A DNA stretch of 40,195 nt, from IMG/VR virus record IMGVR_UViG_3300020215_000041, positions 1 through 40,195 of that record. One strand, 5' to 3'. This DNA is from a virus. The notes beneath the pieces are model-generated. The model was not told the origin of the DNA, did no database searches, and saw only the letters and a program-made list of their open reading frames with translations. Positions 11,718-19,797 of the stretch are shown here, one piece after another. How positions within the stretch are numbered: position 1 is the stretch's first letter; each line of letters begins with the position of its first letter. The position numbers and the translations under genes are program-made.

Positions 11718-12493
11718 TCCTCACGATGGGGGAAGCAAAAGAAGTTATAGAGTGCCTTGAAAACCAGACCTACAGAAGCTTCGAGATCATCATTGCCAAA
11801 GAAAAGGGCATCGTAAACGCCATGAATAAGGCATTGGAGAAGGCCCGCGGCGAGATATTCGTCCGAGTCGATGATGATGTCGAGATCCCGGAAAGGTGGC
11901 TTGAGTCGCTTCTTTTCCCGTTTTCAGATCCCAACGTGGCCGGCGCCACAGGGCCTACATTCGTACCAGGCTACAGAAGGAAGAACAGGGACAGCATACG
12001 GATCTGGGAGAGGCCGAATTGGTTTTTAAGGTGGTTGCAGGATAACCGAGCTTTCGCGCCGGCGGCCATTTACAAATGCGGCATGGTTTCCTACGACTCC
12101 AATTACCGGGAAAGGTTTGGAAAAGGCTGCCATCTATTCACACCGGACCATCTGGAAGGGACAAATTGGGCCATGAGGACCGAGCTAATCCGAAGGGTGG
12201 GCGGCTTTGACCCTGCCTTTGATGGGGTCGCAGAGTGGTTTGATACCGATGTCGAACAAAAGATAAAAAAGCTTGGTTACACGCTTCGCTATAGCACCGC
12301 AGCCTATCTATGGCACCTGGTAGAAAAGGGTGAGCATTTTGACGAGAGGTTCGCGGCATGGGGAAGGATCAAGAATTGGCTTAGGTATCACTTAAGACAC
12401 TCAAAACTTCATTGGAAGATGGCGGTCTATTTATTGGTTTGGATGGGTTACTTCATGCAAAAAAGGATCCAGCGATGCCTAAAGTTTCGGTAA
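11690..12493 (+). CDS. GT2 glycosyltransferase (267 aa)
   Basis: GT-A fold: VTIVILTMGE start, ARGEIFVRVDDDVEIPERW with the DDD metal site, then LEGTNWAMRTELIRRVGGFDPAFDG and EWFDTDVEQKIKKLGY, the usual acceptor loop and downstream acidic base region of GT2. A hydrophobic C-terminal helix (MAVYLLVWMGYFM) may touch the membrane. It is one of four GT2 genes in the block. Confidence 0.9.
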   Translation: MDDPIVTIVILTMGEAKEVIECLENQTYRSFEIIIAKEKGIVNAMNKALEKARGEIFVRVDDDVEIPERWLESLLFPFSDPNVAGATGPTFVPGYRRKNRDSIRIWERPNWFLRWLQDNRAFAPAAIYKCGMVSYDSNYRERFGKGCHLFTPDHLEGTNWAMRTELIRRVGGFDPAFDGVAEWFDTDVEQKIKKLGYTLRYSTAAYLWHLVEKGEHFDERFAAWGRIKNWLRYHLRHSKLHWKMAVYLLVWMGYFMQKRIQRCLKFR

Positions 12494-13293
12494 TCATCCC
12501 CACAATGAAAGGCCGCAAGGCACTTTTGGAGAAGCTTCTTTCAACAATTCCATCCTATTGTGAAACGATCATTGTTGACGATGAGGACATTCTTCTTGCT
12601 GCCAAAAGAAACAAAGGAGCTAAGAAGGCTACGGGAGAATACTTCCTTTTCATCGATGACGATAACTACTTAGCCCCAGGCGCTATCGCTGCTGCAATGA
12701 CCTTGGCCGAAGATGATGGGGTGGGGGTGGTTGGCTTCATGGCTTGTTATGACGACAAGAAAAACCTTATTGCGGATGGCGGCTCATACAGGAATTACAC
12801 GACCGGCTTTACCGATGGGCTTATGACGAATCACCGTTATTCGGAAATCGAAAAAGAGCCATATGAGGTTGACGAGGTTGCCAATGCCTTTTTAATGCAC
12901 TCGGAGCTTTTCTTTGAGTTGCAAGGATTCGACGAAGAAAATTTCCCGATCGACTTGGACGAGGCCGACTTTTGTAAAAGAGCCAAGGAAAAGGGATACA
13001 AAATTATGATGTGTCCAAAGGCAAGGTGTTACCACAAATCACAAACATATAGTCCGATCCCGGACTTTAGGAGGCCAAGGAATGCGTACTTTATGGGTAG
13101 GAATAGAATTATTTATCAGAGAAAGTTTAATCATCCTCTACGTTTTGGCGTGTACCTTTGCTTTTTCATGCCTGTATTTGTTGGTTTTTATTCGGCTTCG
13201 CTTATTTGGCGCCGGAAGCCGTTAATGATAGTGCATTTTTTAAAGGGGGTCTTTGATGGAATACTCGGTCGTCGAAAAAATACATATCAATAG
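12475..13293 (+). CDS. GT2 glycosyltransferase (272 aa)
   Basis: Start ATG 12475 after AAGGAT; an upstream ATG at 12412 lies within the previous gene. It begins PKVSVIIPTMKGRK, has FLFIDDDNYLAPG as the metal site, and FELQGFDEENFPIDLDEADFCKRAKEKGY as the acceptor/base region. The C-terminus has a hydrophobic segment (VYLCFFMPVFVGFYSASLIW), which suggests membrane association as in rhamnosyl- and polyprenyl-linked GT2 enzymes. Confidence 0.9.
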   Translation: MPKVSVIIPTMKGRKALLEKLLSTIPSYCETIIVDDEDILLAAKRNKGAKKATGEYFLFIDDDNYLAPGAIAAAMTLAEDDGVGVVGFMACYDDKKNLIADGGSYRNYTTGFTDGLMTNHRYSEIEKEPYEVDEVANAFLMHSELFFELQGFDEENFPIDLDEADFCKRAKEKGYKIMMCPKARCYHKSQTYSPIPDFRRPRNAYFMGRNRIIYQRKFNHPLRFGVYLCFFMPVFVGFYSASLIWRRKPLMIVHFLKGVFDGILGRRKNTYQ

Positions 13294-14059
13294 GGCGCGA
13301 GCAAAGAAGATCGGGGCGTTTCTTTACGACCCCAAGATCGACGGCCTTTACCTTGAAAGCCCATGGCCTTTCCCTGTGCAAATAGGAATGACGAATCGCC
13401 TTTCAAAGTGCGAGGTGACCCCCATGTTCTTGAGGCTTCCTTTCATCATGAAGGGTTGGCTCAATCAGGACATCCTTCTTCGCATGGTGGATCTGCTTAG
13501 GCTTGTCGGTGAGGGAAAGATCTTGATGCACGGCTCTTGCGTTGGCGACACCCTCATCGTCGGGCTGCCGAATGCCGGAAAGACCTATCAGACCTATCGC
13601 ATGGTCTCAAGTGGCGGCAAGCTTATTTCCGAAGAATACACCGTTCTATATGACGGCAAGGCCCACCCATATAGCGACGTTATGCGGACCTGTTTTTCCG
13701 CACGGACAATGAAGGATTGCGGAATCGATATGACCCTCTGGGAGAAGATCTGGCTTTTCTTTGCCACCATCCGGGCCAAGCTTTTTCCTTTCATGTACGA
13801 AGCGGTCATCTGGAAGGAGATCAAGGCAAGCGGAGAGGAGTCCAAAATCAAGCGTATTATCTACGGCTCGACCGGCCAAGAGGTGAAGGATTGGAAGCAT
13901 TTTGCCATCCTCTGCGAGAACGAATTTCCTTTCATGTCGAGCGAGTTTTTACAGGCTTATGCCCTGGCCTCCGGCTTGGACCTCATCGCCATTCAGAACA
14001 AACAACGAGAATTGATAAGGAGATTTGTCCTTCATGTCTATCCTGATCACCGGAAATAG
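13256..14059 (+). CDS. HPr-kinase-like P-loop protein of glycan clusters (267 aa)
   Basis: ATG 13256 after AGGGGGT; TTG 13253 is an alternative. A Walker A GLPNAGKT at residues 103-110 is preceded by ILMHGSCVGD, an arrangement like the HprK C-terminal kinase domain, where a His follows strand 1, and followed by GGKLISEEYTVLYDGKAHPYSDVM, similar to HprK regions. HprK-like proteins without HPr context occur in polysaccharide gene clusters, with unknown substrate. The N-terminal 90 residues are unrecognised. Phosphorylation of a sugar or protein is inferred, not shown. Confidence 0.7.
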   Translation: MEYSVVEKIHINRARAKKIGAFLYDPKIDGLYLESPWPFPVQIGMTNRLSKCEVTPMFLRLPFIMKGWLNQDILLRMVDLLRLVGEGKILMHGSCVGDTLIVGLPNAGKTYQTYRMVSSGGKLISEEYTVLYDGKAHPYSDVMRTCFSARTMKDCGIDMTLWEKIWLFFATIRAKLFPFMYEAVIWKEIKASGEESKIKRIIYGSTGQEVKDWKHFAILCENEFPFMSSEFLQAYALASGLDLIAIQNKQRELIRRFVLHVYPDHRK

Positions 14060-14732
14060 GGGCTTTATCGGGTCCGGCCTTAAAGGCGACGGGATCGACC
14101 TAAAGGACGGCGTCGATATCCTGACCTACCGGGCGACAAAAAGATATGACGTCGTTATCCATACCGCGGCCTTGGTGAGTGTGACCGAATCGATGAAAGA
14201 CCTTGCTGGGTACTGGCGAACGAATGTCGACGGAACGGTCAACATGCTAAGGCAGCACCCGGAGGCCCATTTTATATACCTCTCGACAGCGGCCGCTTAT
14301 GGACCCGGAGAAGATCATAAAGTTGGCGACCATCTTTACCCGACGTCGCCATATGCCAAATCAAAGATCGTCGGCGAGTTGGCGGTTAAATACTTCGCCA
14401 AGACCTACTGCATTCTGCGCCTGACAAACGTGGTAGGGGATGGGGAAAGGGGCGAGCCTAACGTATTCCAGGTATTCAAGAAAGCCGACATCCTTCCGAT
14501 TTATGGTGACGGGCTACAGACTCGGGATTTTATCTCAGTCGATGATGTAAGGGCCGTCATTATGGAAATGGCCCATCTTAAGACCCAAGGCACATACAAC
14601 GTCGGCTCTGGAAAATCCAAAACCATCCTTGAGGTCGCAAGGACCTTTGACAAGCCGGTCAGATTTTTTCCTGAAAGAGAAGGCGAGATCAGACGTTTCG
14701 GAGTGGCCGATGCTATCCATCCTCATTCCTGA
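14034..14732 (+). CDS. NAD-dependent sugar epimerase/dehydratase, C-terminally short (232 aa)
   Basis: Start ATG 14034, 11 bases after AAGGAG. Rossmann motif GNRGFIGSG (residues 7-15), YLSTAAAYG (active-site Ser/Thr) and Y107-A-K-S-K111 (YxxxK) form an extended SDR. The family usually has 300 or more residues; here it ends shortly after GEIRRFGVADAI, where 60-80 further residues of the substrate-binding domain are expected. The next GT2 gene begins inside its 3' end, which suggests truncation by rearrangement. Acts on a nucleotide sugar if active. Confidence 0.85.
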   Translation: MSILITGNRGFIGSGLKGDGIDLKDGVDILTYRATKRYDVVIHTAALVSVTESMKDLAGYWRTNVDGTVNMLRQHPEAHFIYLSTAAAYGPGEDHKVGDHLYPTSPYAKSKIVGELAVKYFAKTYCILRLTNVVGDGERGEPNVFQVFKKADILPIYGDGLQTRDFISVDDVRAVIMEMAHLKTQGTYNVGSGKSKTILEVARTFDKPVRFFPEREGEIRRFGVADAIHPHS

Positions 14733-15303
14733 CCATAACGAGGAACGGATAAAGGAGTTCGTCGAGGAGGTCGAATCCCTTGGGATCGCCCATGAAATCG
14801 TCGTTTCCAAGGACTCGGAAAGTAGGGGCAAAGGATGGGCGCTGCGGGAGGCTTTTAAGGCGTCCCGTGGCGATTTGATCGCCTTCATCGATGGGGACGG
14901 GGATATAAAGCCAAGGATGTTTTACCGGATGCTTCCATTCCTTGAAGATTTCGATGTGGTCGTGGGGTCCAAAAGGATTACGCGATCCCCAATGCGGCGA
15001 AAGGTCATGACCCGCCTTACCCGGTTATGGTTCAAGCTTCTTTTCGGGGTGCGAGTCGACACGCAAACAGGGATCAAGATTTTCCGACGTGAGACATTCG
15101 ACGTCTTCGCAAACTATTGGGAATCGAACGGCTTTATCTTTGACGTCGAGATCCTATCGGCGATGCAAGCCAACGGCGCAAGGATGATCGAGGTTCCAAT
15201 AGAGGCAGAGATAAGGAAGCAATTAGCGTTTAAAACCATATTCAGAATATTCGGAGAAAGCCTATGGCTAAAGTATCGGTTATTATCCCCACAAAAAAAA
15301 TAG
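14710..15303 (+). CDS. GT2 glycosyltransferase, DPM1-like (197 aa)
   Basis: ATG 14710 lies 23 bases before the previous stop. Motifs are LSILIPDHNEE, GKGWALREAFKASRGDLIAFIDGDGDIKP (DGDGD metal site), and VGSKRITRSPMRRKVMTRL with DTQTGIKIFRRE, matching dolichyl-phosphate mannosyltransferase-type GT2, which make polyprenyl-phosphate sugars. It lacks long C-terminal membrane helices. Such a lipid-linked sugar donor would suit the GT-C protein at the end of the cluster. Ends in a CAAAAAAAATAG run. Confidence 0.9.
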   Translation: MLSILIPDHNEERIKEFVEEVESLGIAHEIVVSKDSESRGKGWALREAFKASRGDLIAFIDGDGDIKPRMFYRMLPFLEDFDVVVGSKRITRSPMRRKVMTRLTRLWFKLLFGVRVDTQTGIKIFRRETFDVFANYWESNGFIFDVEILSAMQANGARMIEVPIEAEIRKQLAFKTIFRIFGESLWLKYRLLSPQKK

Positions 15304-15941
15304 ATTATTACGTTGAGCGGTGCTTAAGGCACTTGAAGAAGCTGCCGGAAGTTCATGAAATCCTTGTGATTCCTGACTCCGAATGCCCTGGGCTGCCGGC
15401 GACTAAGCGAAACTACGCCATGGCTAAGGCCACAGGTGACGTGTTCGCTTTCATCGATTCCGATGCCTACCCACACCCTAAATGGCTCAAGAACTCGCTC
15501 TACTGGCTCCAAACGTTCGACGCCGTATGCGGGCCTGGGGTTTTACCACCTGACGCTCCGTACGAAGAAAGGGTCGCAGATCAGGTTCATAAATGGCTTT
15601 TCTGCCCGTATAGGGTCACGCCTAAGGCCCCCAGGATCGTTCCATGGCACCCAACCTTCAATTTGGTTGTGAAGAAGGCTGTGGCGACCGATTTCGAGGG
15701 TTATTTGACCGGCGAGGACGACAAGTTCGGGTTAAACATCAAGGGCGGGGTGTTTTACCACCCAGAGATCCTTGTCTATCACAACCGACGCGGAGCCTTT
15801 AAGCCTTTATGGAAGCAGTTTGGGACGTATGCAAGGCATAAGGGGTGCTTTGCCGGCCTGGCTTTCGTGGCATGGGTTACGACGATATGGACGTATGCGA
15901 TCAATTACGTCAAAGGATTCATGAAAAGGAGCCCCAAATGA
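15264..15941 (+). CDS. GT2 glycosyltransferase (225 aa)
   Basis: Starts inside the previous gene (40-base overlap) after GGAGAAAG. Motifs: AKVSVIIPTKK, FAFIDSDAYPHPKWLKN as the metal site, and FNLVVKKAVATDFEGYLTGEDDKFGL for the acceptor/base region. A C-terminal hydrophobic part (GLAFVAWVTTIWTYAINYV) may bind the membrane. A typical glycan GT2. Confidence 0.88.
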   Translation: MAKVSVIIPTKKIDYYVERCLRHLKKLPEVHEILVIPDSECPGLPATKRNYAMAKATGDVFAFIDSDAYPHPKWLKNSLYWLQTFDAVCGPGVLPPDAPYEERVADQVHKWLFCPYRVTPKAPRIVPWHPTFNLVVKKAVATDFEGYLTGEDDKFGLNIKGGVFYHPEILVYHNRRGAFKPLWKQFGTYARHKGCFAGLAFVAWVTTIWTYAINYVKGFMKRSPK

Positions 15942-16969
15942 AAGTTCTAATCACCGGCTCCCTGGGTCTTGTAGGTTCGGCCGCCGTCCGATATTACCTC
16001 AACGAAGCTTGCGAGGTAATCGGCGTCGACAATGACATGCGAAAGCACTTCTTTGGCCCGGAGGCATCGGTCCTAAAGAACATGATCGACCACGGAAACT
16101 ACCGCCACCACGGGATAGATATATCTAAGATCGAGCCAATTATCGAAGCAGAGAAGCCGGACGCCATCATTCATTGCGCTGCGCAGCCAAGCCACGACTA
16201 CTCGGCCCAAAACCCTCTTTTAGACTTTGGTATCAACGCCTATTCGACCCTCATGCTTCTTGAAATGACCCGAAAGCATATCCCAGAAGCGGTCTTTGTT
16301 TATCTTTCGACGAATAAAGTTTATGGGGATACGCCAAACTATTTCAGGACCATGAAAGAAGAAGAAACTCGTTATGAAGCTTACAACACAGTTACCGTTG
16401 GTATGGATTTAGTTACAGAGTTTTCGGACTTAAGCAATGGCATTTCAGAGGGGATGCCAGTCGACATGACCACCCACTCCCCCTTCGGGGTATCCAAGCT
16501 CGCCGGTGATCTCTACGTCCAGGAATACGCCCGGTACTTCGGATTAAAAACAGGCGTCTTTCGTTGTGGCTGCATCACAGGGGCCGCCCATGCCGGCGCC
16601 GAGCTTCACGGCTTTTTGTCCTACATGGTCCGCTGCAAGAAAGAAAACAGGAGGTACAAGGTCTATGGGTATAAGGGCAAACAGGTACGCGACAATATCC
16701 ACGCTTCTGACTTGGTTCGTGCTATCGATGCTTTTGTCCAGGATCCCAGCCCTGGTGAAGTCTATAACATTGGTGGTGGACGCCATTCAAACATATCCGT
16801 CCTCGAAGCCCTGAACTGGCTCAAAATTAAGGATTGGGAATACGTCGACCAGGCAAGGAAGGGGGATCATATTTGGTATATCTCTGACGTGTCCAAGTTC
16901 AAGGCGCATTATCCCGGGTGGGATTATAAATACAATATGTGGGCGATTATGGAGGATTTGATGAGATGA
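15938..16969 (+). CDS. Extended SDR sugar-nucleotide epimerase, CDP-paratose-epimerase-like (343 aa)
   Basis: ATG 15938 overlaps the previous stop (ATGA). Rossmann motif TGSLGLVGSAA (residues 6-16), IHCAAQPSHDYSAQNP, FVYLSTNKVYGDTPN and SPFGVSKLAGDLYVQEY, followed by GGGRHSNISVLEAL, which resemble CDP-paratose 2-epimerase (tyvelose pathway). The position of the catalytic tyrosine in YxxxK is phenylalanine (F183, K187). I recall that a subgroup of this family shows SPFGxSK, so this may be a natural variant with altered chemistry, but it is worth noting. Full length. Confidence 0.85.
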   Translation: MKVLITGSLGLVGSAAVRYYLNEACEVIGVDNDMRKHFFGPEASVLKNMIDHGNYRHHGIDISKIEPIIEAEKPDAIIHCAAQPSHDYSAQNPLLDFGINAYSTLMLLEMTRKHIPEAVFVYLSTNKVYGDTPNYFRTMKEEETRYEAYNTVTVGMDLVTEFSDLSNGISEGMPVDMTTHSPFGVSKLAGDLYVQEYARYFGLKTGVFRCGCITGAAHAGAELHGFLSYMVRCKKENRRYKVYGYKGKQVRDNIHASDLVRAIDAFVQDPSPGEVYNIGGGRHSNISVLEALNWLKIKDWEYVDQARKGDHIWYISDVSKFKAHYPGWDYKYNMWAIMEDLMR

Positions 16970-17100
16970 CAATCGTTTTCATCGATAATGGTAAGAAAGT
17001 ATCTTACGAGTTGCTTTACGAATTTGATAGCTACTTAGGTTTTCTTTTAGACGAAGCCAAAAAGGAATTGAGGGGATGCGATGAGAAGAAAAAGATATAA
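16966..17100 (+). CDS. Small hypothetical protein (44 aa)
   Basis: ATG 16966 overlaps the epimerase stop (ATGA). Begins MTIVFIDNGKKVSYELLYEF, then a helix and a basic end (CDEKKKI). No family recognised. Overlaps the next ORF by 20 bases. Confidence 0.5.
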   Translation: MTIVFIDNGKKVSYELLYEFDSYLGFLLDEAKKELRGCDEKKKI

Positions 17101-17329
17101 ACTTTTCAATGAGGATAGAGTTGTAATCGAAGAATTTCCTAAAATGAAAAAATGTGGCAATTCAAAGGTGACTGAAAAAGTTCAAAACCAAAGGTGCATT
17201 CAAACAAACAAATGCAAATTTTGTGGGGATAAAATTATTTGGCAAAAAACATCTGGTGGACGATGGCTCCCGTTCAATATTGATTCACATATTCCTCATC
17301 CATATTTGTGTAAAGAAATAAACAAATGA
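17081..17329 (+). CDS. Small zinc-ribbon-like protein (82 aa)
   Basis: It has a basic N-terminal half, then CKFCGDKIIWQKTSGGRWLP and later HIPHPYLCK, a C-x2-C ... H-x6-C arrangement found in small zinc-binding phage and bacterial proteins of unknown role. It is lower in G+C than the flanking glycan genes. Its stop overlaps the radical SAM gene start. Confidence 0.6.
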   Translation: MRRKRYKLFNEDRVVIEEFPKMKKCGNSKVTEKVQNQRCIQTNKCKFCGDKIIWQKTSGGRWLPFNIDSHIPHPYLCKEINK

Positions 17330-18366
17330 GATACCTTTTCCCGCTTAATCCGTACAACCAACAGCGCCAATTCCAAAAGCCGGTATGGGTATACCCCGCC
17401 CACCTTGCGATGTATGCCACGCATTTGAGGAATGAGGGGCATGAGGTTAGATGGGGGCATGCGACTACTCCAATAATGAAAGAGGATATTTCAATAAGGG
17501 CAGATGATATTTTAATAATGAACGACTTTCAAATCGACGTGCCGTTCGATCAGCTGCCTTTCCCGGACCGTGAATTTACCGACGCCAAGCATCCCAGGTG
17601 GCAATCCTATGGAAACTATAAGCTTCACCCGGCAACGCATTACATGTCCTCCAATCTTTGTTGGTGGGGGAAGTGTACGTTTTGCATCGACACCGCGAAG
17701 CTCGAGGCCGGCGAAAAAAGAGGCGTCCGGCCGGTCGACCATGTCCTTGAGGAAATAGACGATTGTATCCGGCTTGGCTTTAGGGAAATGTTCGACGATG
17801 CCGGGACGATCCCCATAGGAGATTGGCTTGAGGAGTTATGCAAAAAAATGATAGAAAGCGGCCGGAACAAAAAGATCATGCTCGGCTGCAACTTAAAGCC
17901 TATATCCAAAAAGGTCGTGCCTTTTAAGCTCATGAAAGAGGCCGGGTTTCGCTTTATTCTTGTCGGCATCGAATCGGCCAATCAAAAAACGATCGACCTG
18001 ATCAAGAAAGGCCAGGACTCGGCCAAGGTCATTGAGAACATGAAAGCCATGAACGACGCGGGGCTTGAGGTCCATTTGACCTCAATGTTCGGCTATCCGT
18101 GGGAAACTCACGAAGACGCCATGCGGACGGTAAGCGAGATCCATTACCTTCTTCGGAAAGGCTATGTGAAGACCGCCCAAGCCTCGGTGTATATGCCGCC
18201 CAGGACCGCGCCGGACCCATGCTCCCCGTCGCAGCAGTATATCCAAAAGGTCTATGACATCTACAAAGACCCCCGGTATTGGGTAAGGAAGGCCTTAGAT
18301 ATCAAGCGAATTGAGGACATCACATATTTACTCAAAAGGATTGGACACGTTAAACATGCCGAGTGA
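17326..18366 (+). CDS. Radical SAM protein (346 aa)
   Basis: The cluster motif is C112-WWGK-C117-TF-C120, that is C-x4-C-x2-C with a preceding NLC, one residue longer than the usual C-x3-C-x2-C; tryptophan-glycine variants of this kind occur in some B12-type radical SAM groups. Then DDAGTIPIGDWLEELCKK, KIMLGCNLKP, FILVGIESANQKTIDLIKKG and EVHLTSMFGYPWE follow the radical SAM TIM barrel (GIESG, GxPxET motifs). The N-terminal 100 residues resemble a reduced cobalamin-binding region. Likely C-methylation or rearrangement of a sugar or lipid; substrate unknown. Confidence 0.85.
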   Translation: MRYLFPLNPYNQQRQFQKPVWVYPAHLAMYATHLRNEGHEVRWGHATTPIMKEDISIRADDILIMNDFQIDVPFDQLPFPDREFTDAKHPRWQSYGNYKLHPATHYMSSNLCWWGKCTFCIDTAKLEAGEKRGVRPVDHVLEEIDDCIRLGFREMFDDAGTIPIGDWLEELCKKMIESGRNKKIMLGCNLKPISKKVVPFKLMKEAGFRFILVGIESANQKTIDLIKKGQDSAKVIENMKAMNDAGLEVHLTSMFGYPWETHEDAMRTVSEIHYLLRKGYVKTAQASVYMPPRTAPDPCSPSQQYIQKVYDIYKDPRYWVRKALDIKRIEDITYLLKRIGHVKHAE

Positions 18367-19726
18367 AATAGGATGGATCATAGTCGTCAATCTTGCCCTT
18401 TATTTCAAGACCCTACGCTTTAAATTCGTATCGGATGATTTCACGGTCTGGAAGAACCCACCCGTCCCAAAAAGCCCCATTCATAAGCTGTGGCTGCAGT
18501 TGTCAGGCCAGATGAAGATCTACGCCAAGTCGATCAGGTTTGTCCGGCATAACGGTAAGCTTTTTATTGCGATAGTCCGGGCCGAGGAAATGGAGCATTT
18601 ACTAGCTCTTCTTCTCCATATCGGGATCTGTATCTCGATTTATTTTGCATTCGGGGCCTCATGGGTGTCCTTTGTGGCAGCCCTTCTATACTCGACCAAT
18701 CCGGTCAATAACCAGGGAACGATATGGCCCTCCGGCCGCGGGTACGTCTTTCCAATCCTTGGGATCCTATTGGCAATGGCTATGCCTTTGGCCTCGCCGC
18801 TATTTCTATACGCCGGGACGTGGTACACCGCCGGCTTTTTGGCCCCCCTGGCCCTTATAGGCTCGTCCAAAGCCTATCTTTTATGGCTTATGCCGATCAT
18901 CTGGTGGCTGCACTCAAAGAAATTCACCAAGGCCGTCAAGAATAAGCAGAACACCGAGTGCTTCACCGAGGATAGGCTAGTCCACCCCAAAAAGCTCATT
19001 TTGGGGGTCAAATCCTTCGGGTTTTACCTATTTCTGTGCCTTATCCCGTTCAGGATCACGTTCTATCATAACTTCCTTCAATCGTCGGCGGGGTCTATGA
19101 GGCATAAGAATTACACGCTTTGCCGGTACTTTTGGCTCGGCCTTGGCGCGATTGGGGCATGGATGTACTTTGCCCTCACCCAACCGTGGAACCCGCTTCT
19201 TTGGGCTTCTTTGGCCTTCTTTATCACGATCGTCCCTTTTTGCAACATCGTCAGGGCCAATCAAGAGATCGCCGAGCGCTTTGCAGCCCTCCCAAACGTC
19301 TTTTTGATGTATGCCTTGGCCCAAATTATTGCATGGAACCCAATTCTAATAGCGGCTATTGTGTCGTTTTACGCATGCCGTACATTCTATACGCTCAACC
19401 TCTACAAAGACGAATATTGGATCACAGAACTCGCGGTAGCAGAAGATCCCCATGCTTGGTGGGCTTGGCATTGCCGGGCGATGAAGCGGTGGGACACCCA
19501 AAGCTACAAGGAAGCTTTAATCCTATGGGTCATGGCCAAGATCATTTCTCCGAAGGAATTTAAGATCCTAATGAATATCGCCACCTGTCTTCGGCTTTTA
19601 CAGAACCACAAGGAAGCCGATGAATACTTGAAGCTCGCCCAAGAGAACATCGTTCCGGGGCAGGAAGAAACGGCCGCACAGTTTATCGCAGAGCATCGCA
19701 AAGGGAAGCTCCTCATCTTGCTGTAA
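18356..19726 (+). CDS. Polytopic GT-C-like membrane glycosyltransferase with TPR-like tail (456 aa)
   Basis: ATG 18356 overlaps the previous stop. About eight to ten hydrophobic segments cover residues 5-360. The first loop has FVSDDFTVW, the Asp-Asp pair characteristic of GT-C enzymes that take polyprenyl-phosphate sugars, and the last third has ERFAALPNVFLM, like the ERYLYLPS motif of TMTC-type transferases. A soluble end (about 370-456, WAWHCRAMKRWDTQSYKEAL and KEADEYLKLAQENI) is TPR-like, as in TMTC. It should glycosylate a surface molecule outside the cytoplasm, using a donor such as that made by the DPM1-like enzyme. Smaller than typical TMTC. Confidence 0.75.
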   Translation: MPSEIGWIIVVNLALYFKTLRFKFVSDDFTVWKNPPVPKSPIHKLWLQLSGQMKIYAKSIRFVRHNGKLFIAIVRAEEMEHLLALLLHIGICISIYFAFGASWVSFVAALLYSTNPVNNQGTIWPSGRGYVFPILGILLAMAMPLASPLFLYAGTWYTAGFLAPLALIGSSKAYLLWLMPIIWWLHSKKFTKAVKNKQNTECFTEDRLVHPKKLILGVKSFGFYLFLCLIPFRITFYHNFLQSSAGSMRHKNYTLCRYFWLGLGAIGAWMYFALTQPWNPLLWASLAFFITIVPFCNIVRANQEIAERFAALPNVFLMYALAQIIAWNPILIAAIVSFYACRTFYTLNLYKDEYWITELAVAEDPHAWWAWHCRAMKRWDTQSYKEALILWVMAKIISPKEFKILMNIATCLRLLQNHKEADEYLKLAQENIVPGQEETAAQFIAEHRKGKLLILL

Positions 19727-19797
19727 GGCGTACTAAAAGAAAGAGTTGGGATTTTAATATTGATCTGTGGTCAACCAAAGCCAGTTAGGGGGAAGTC

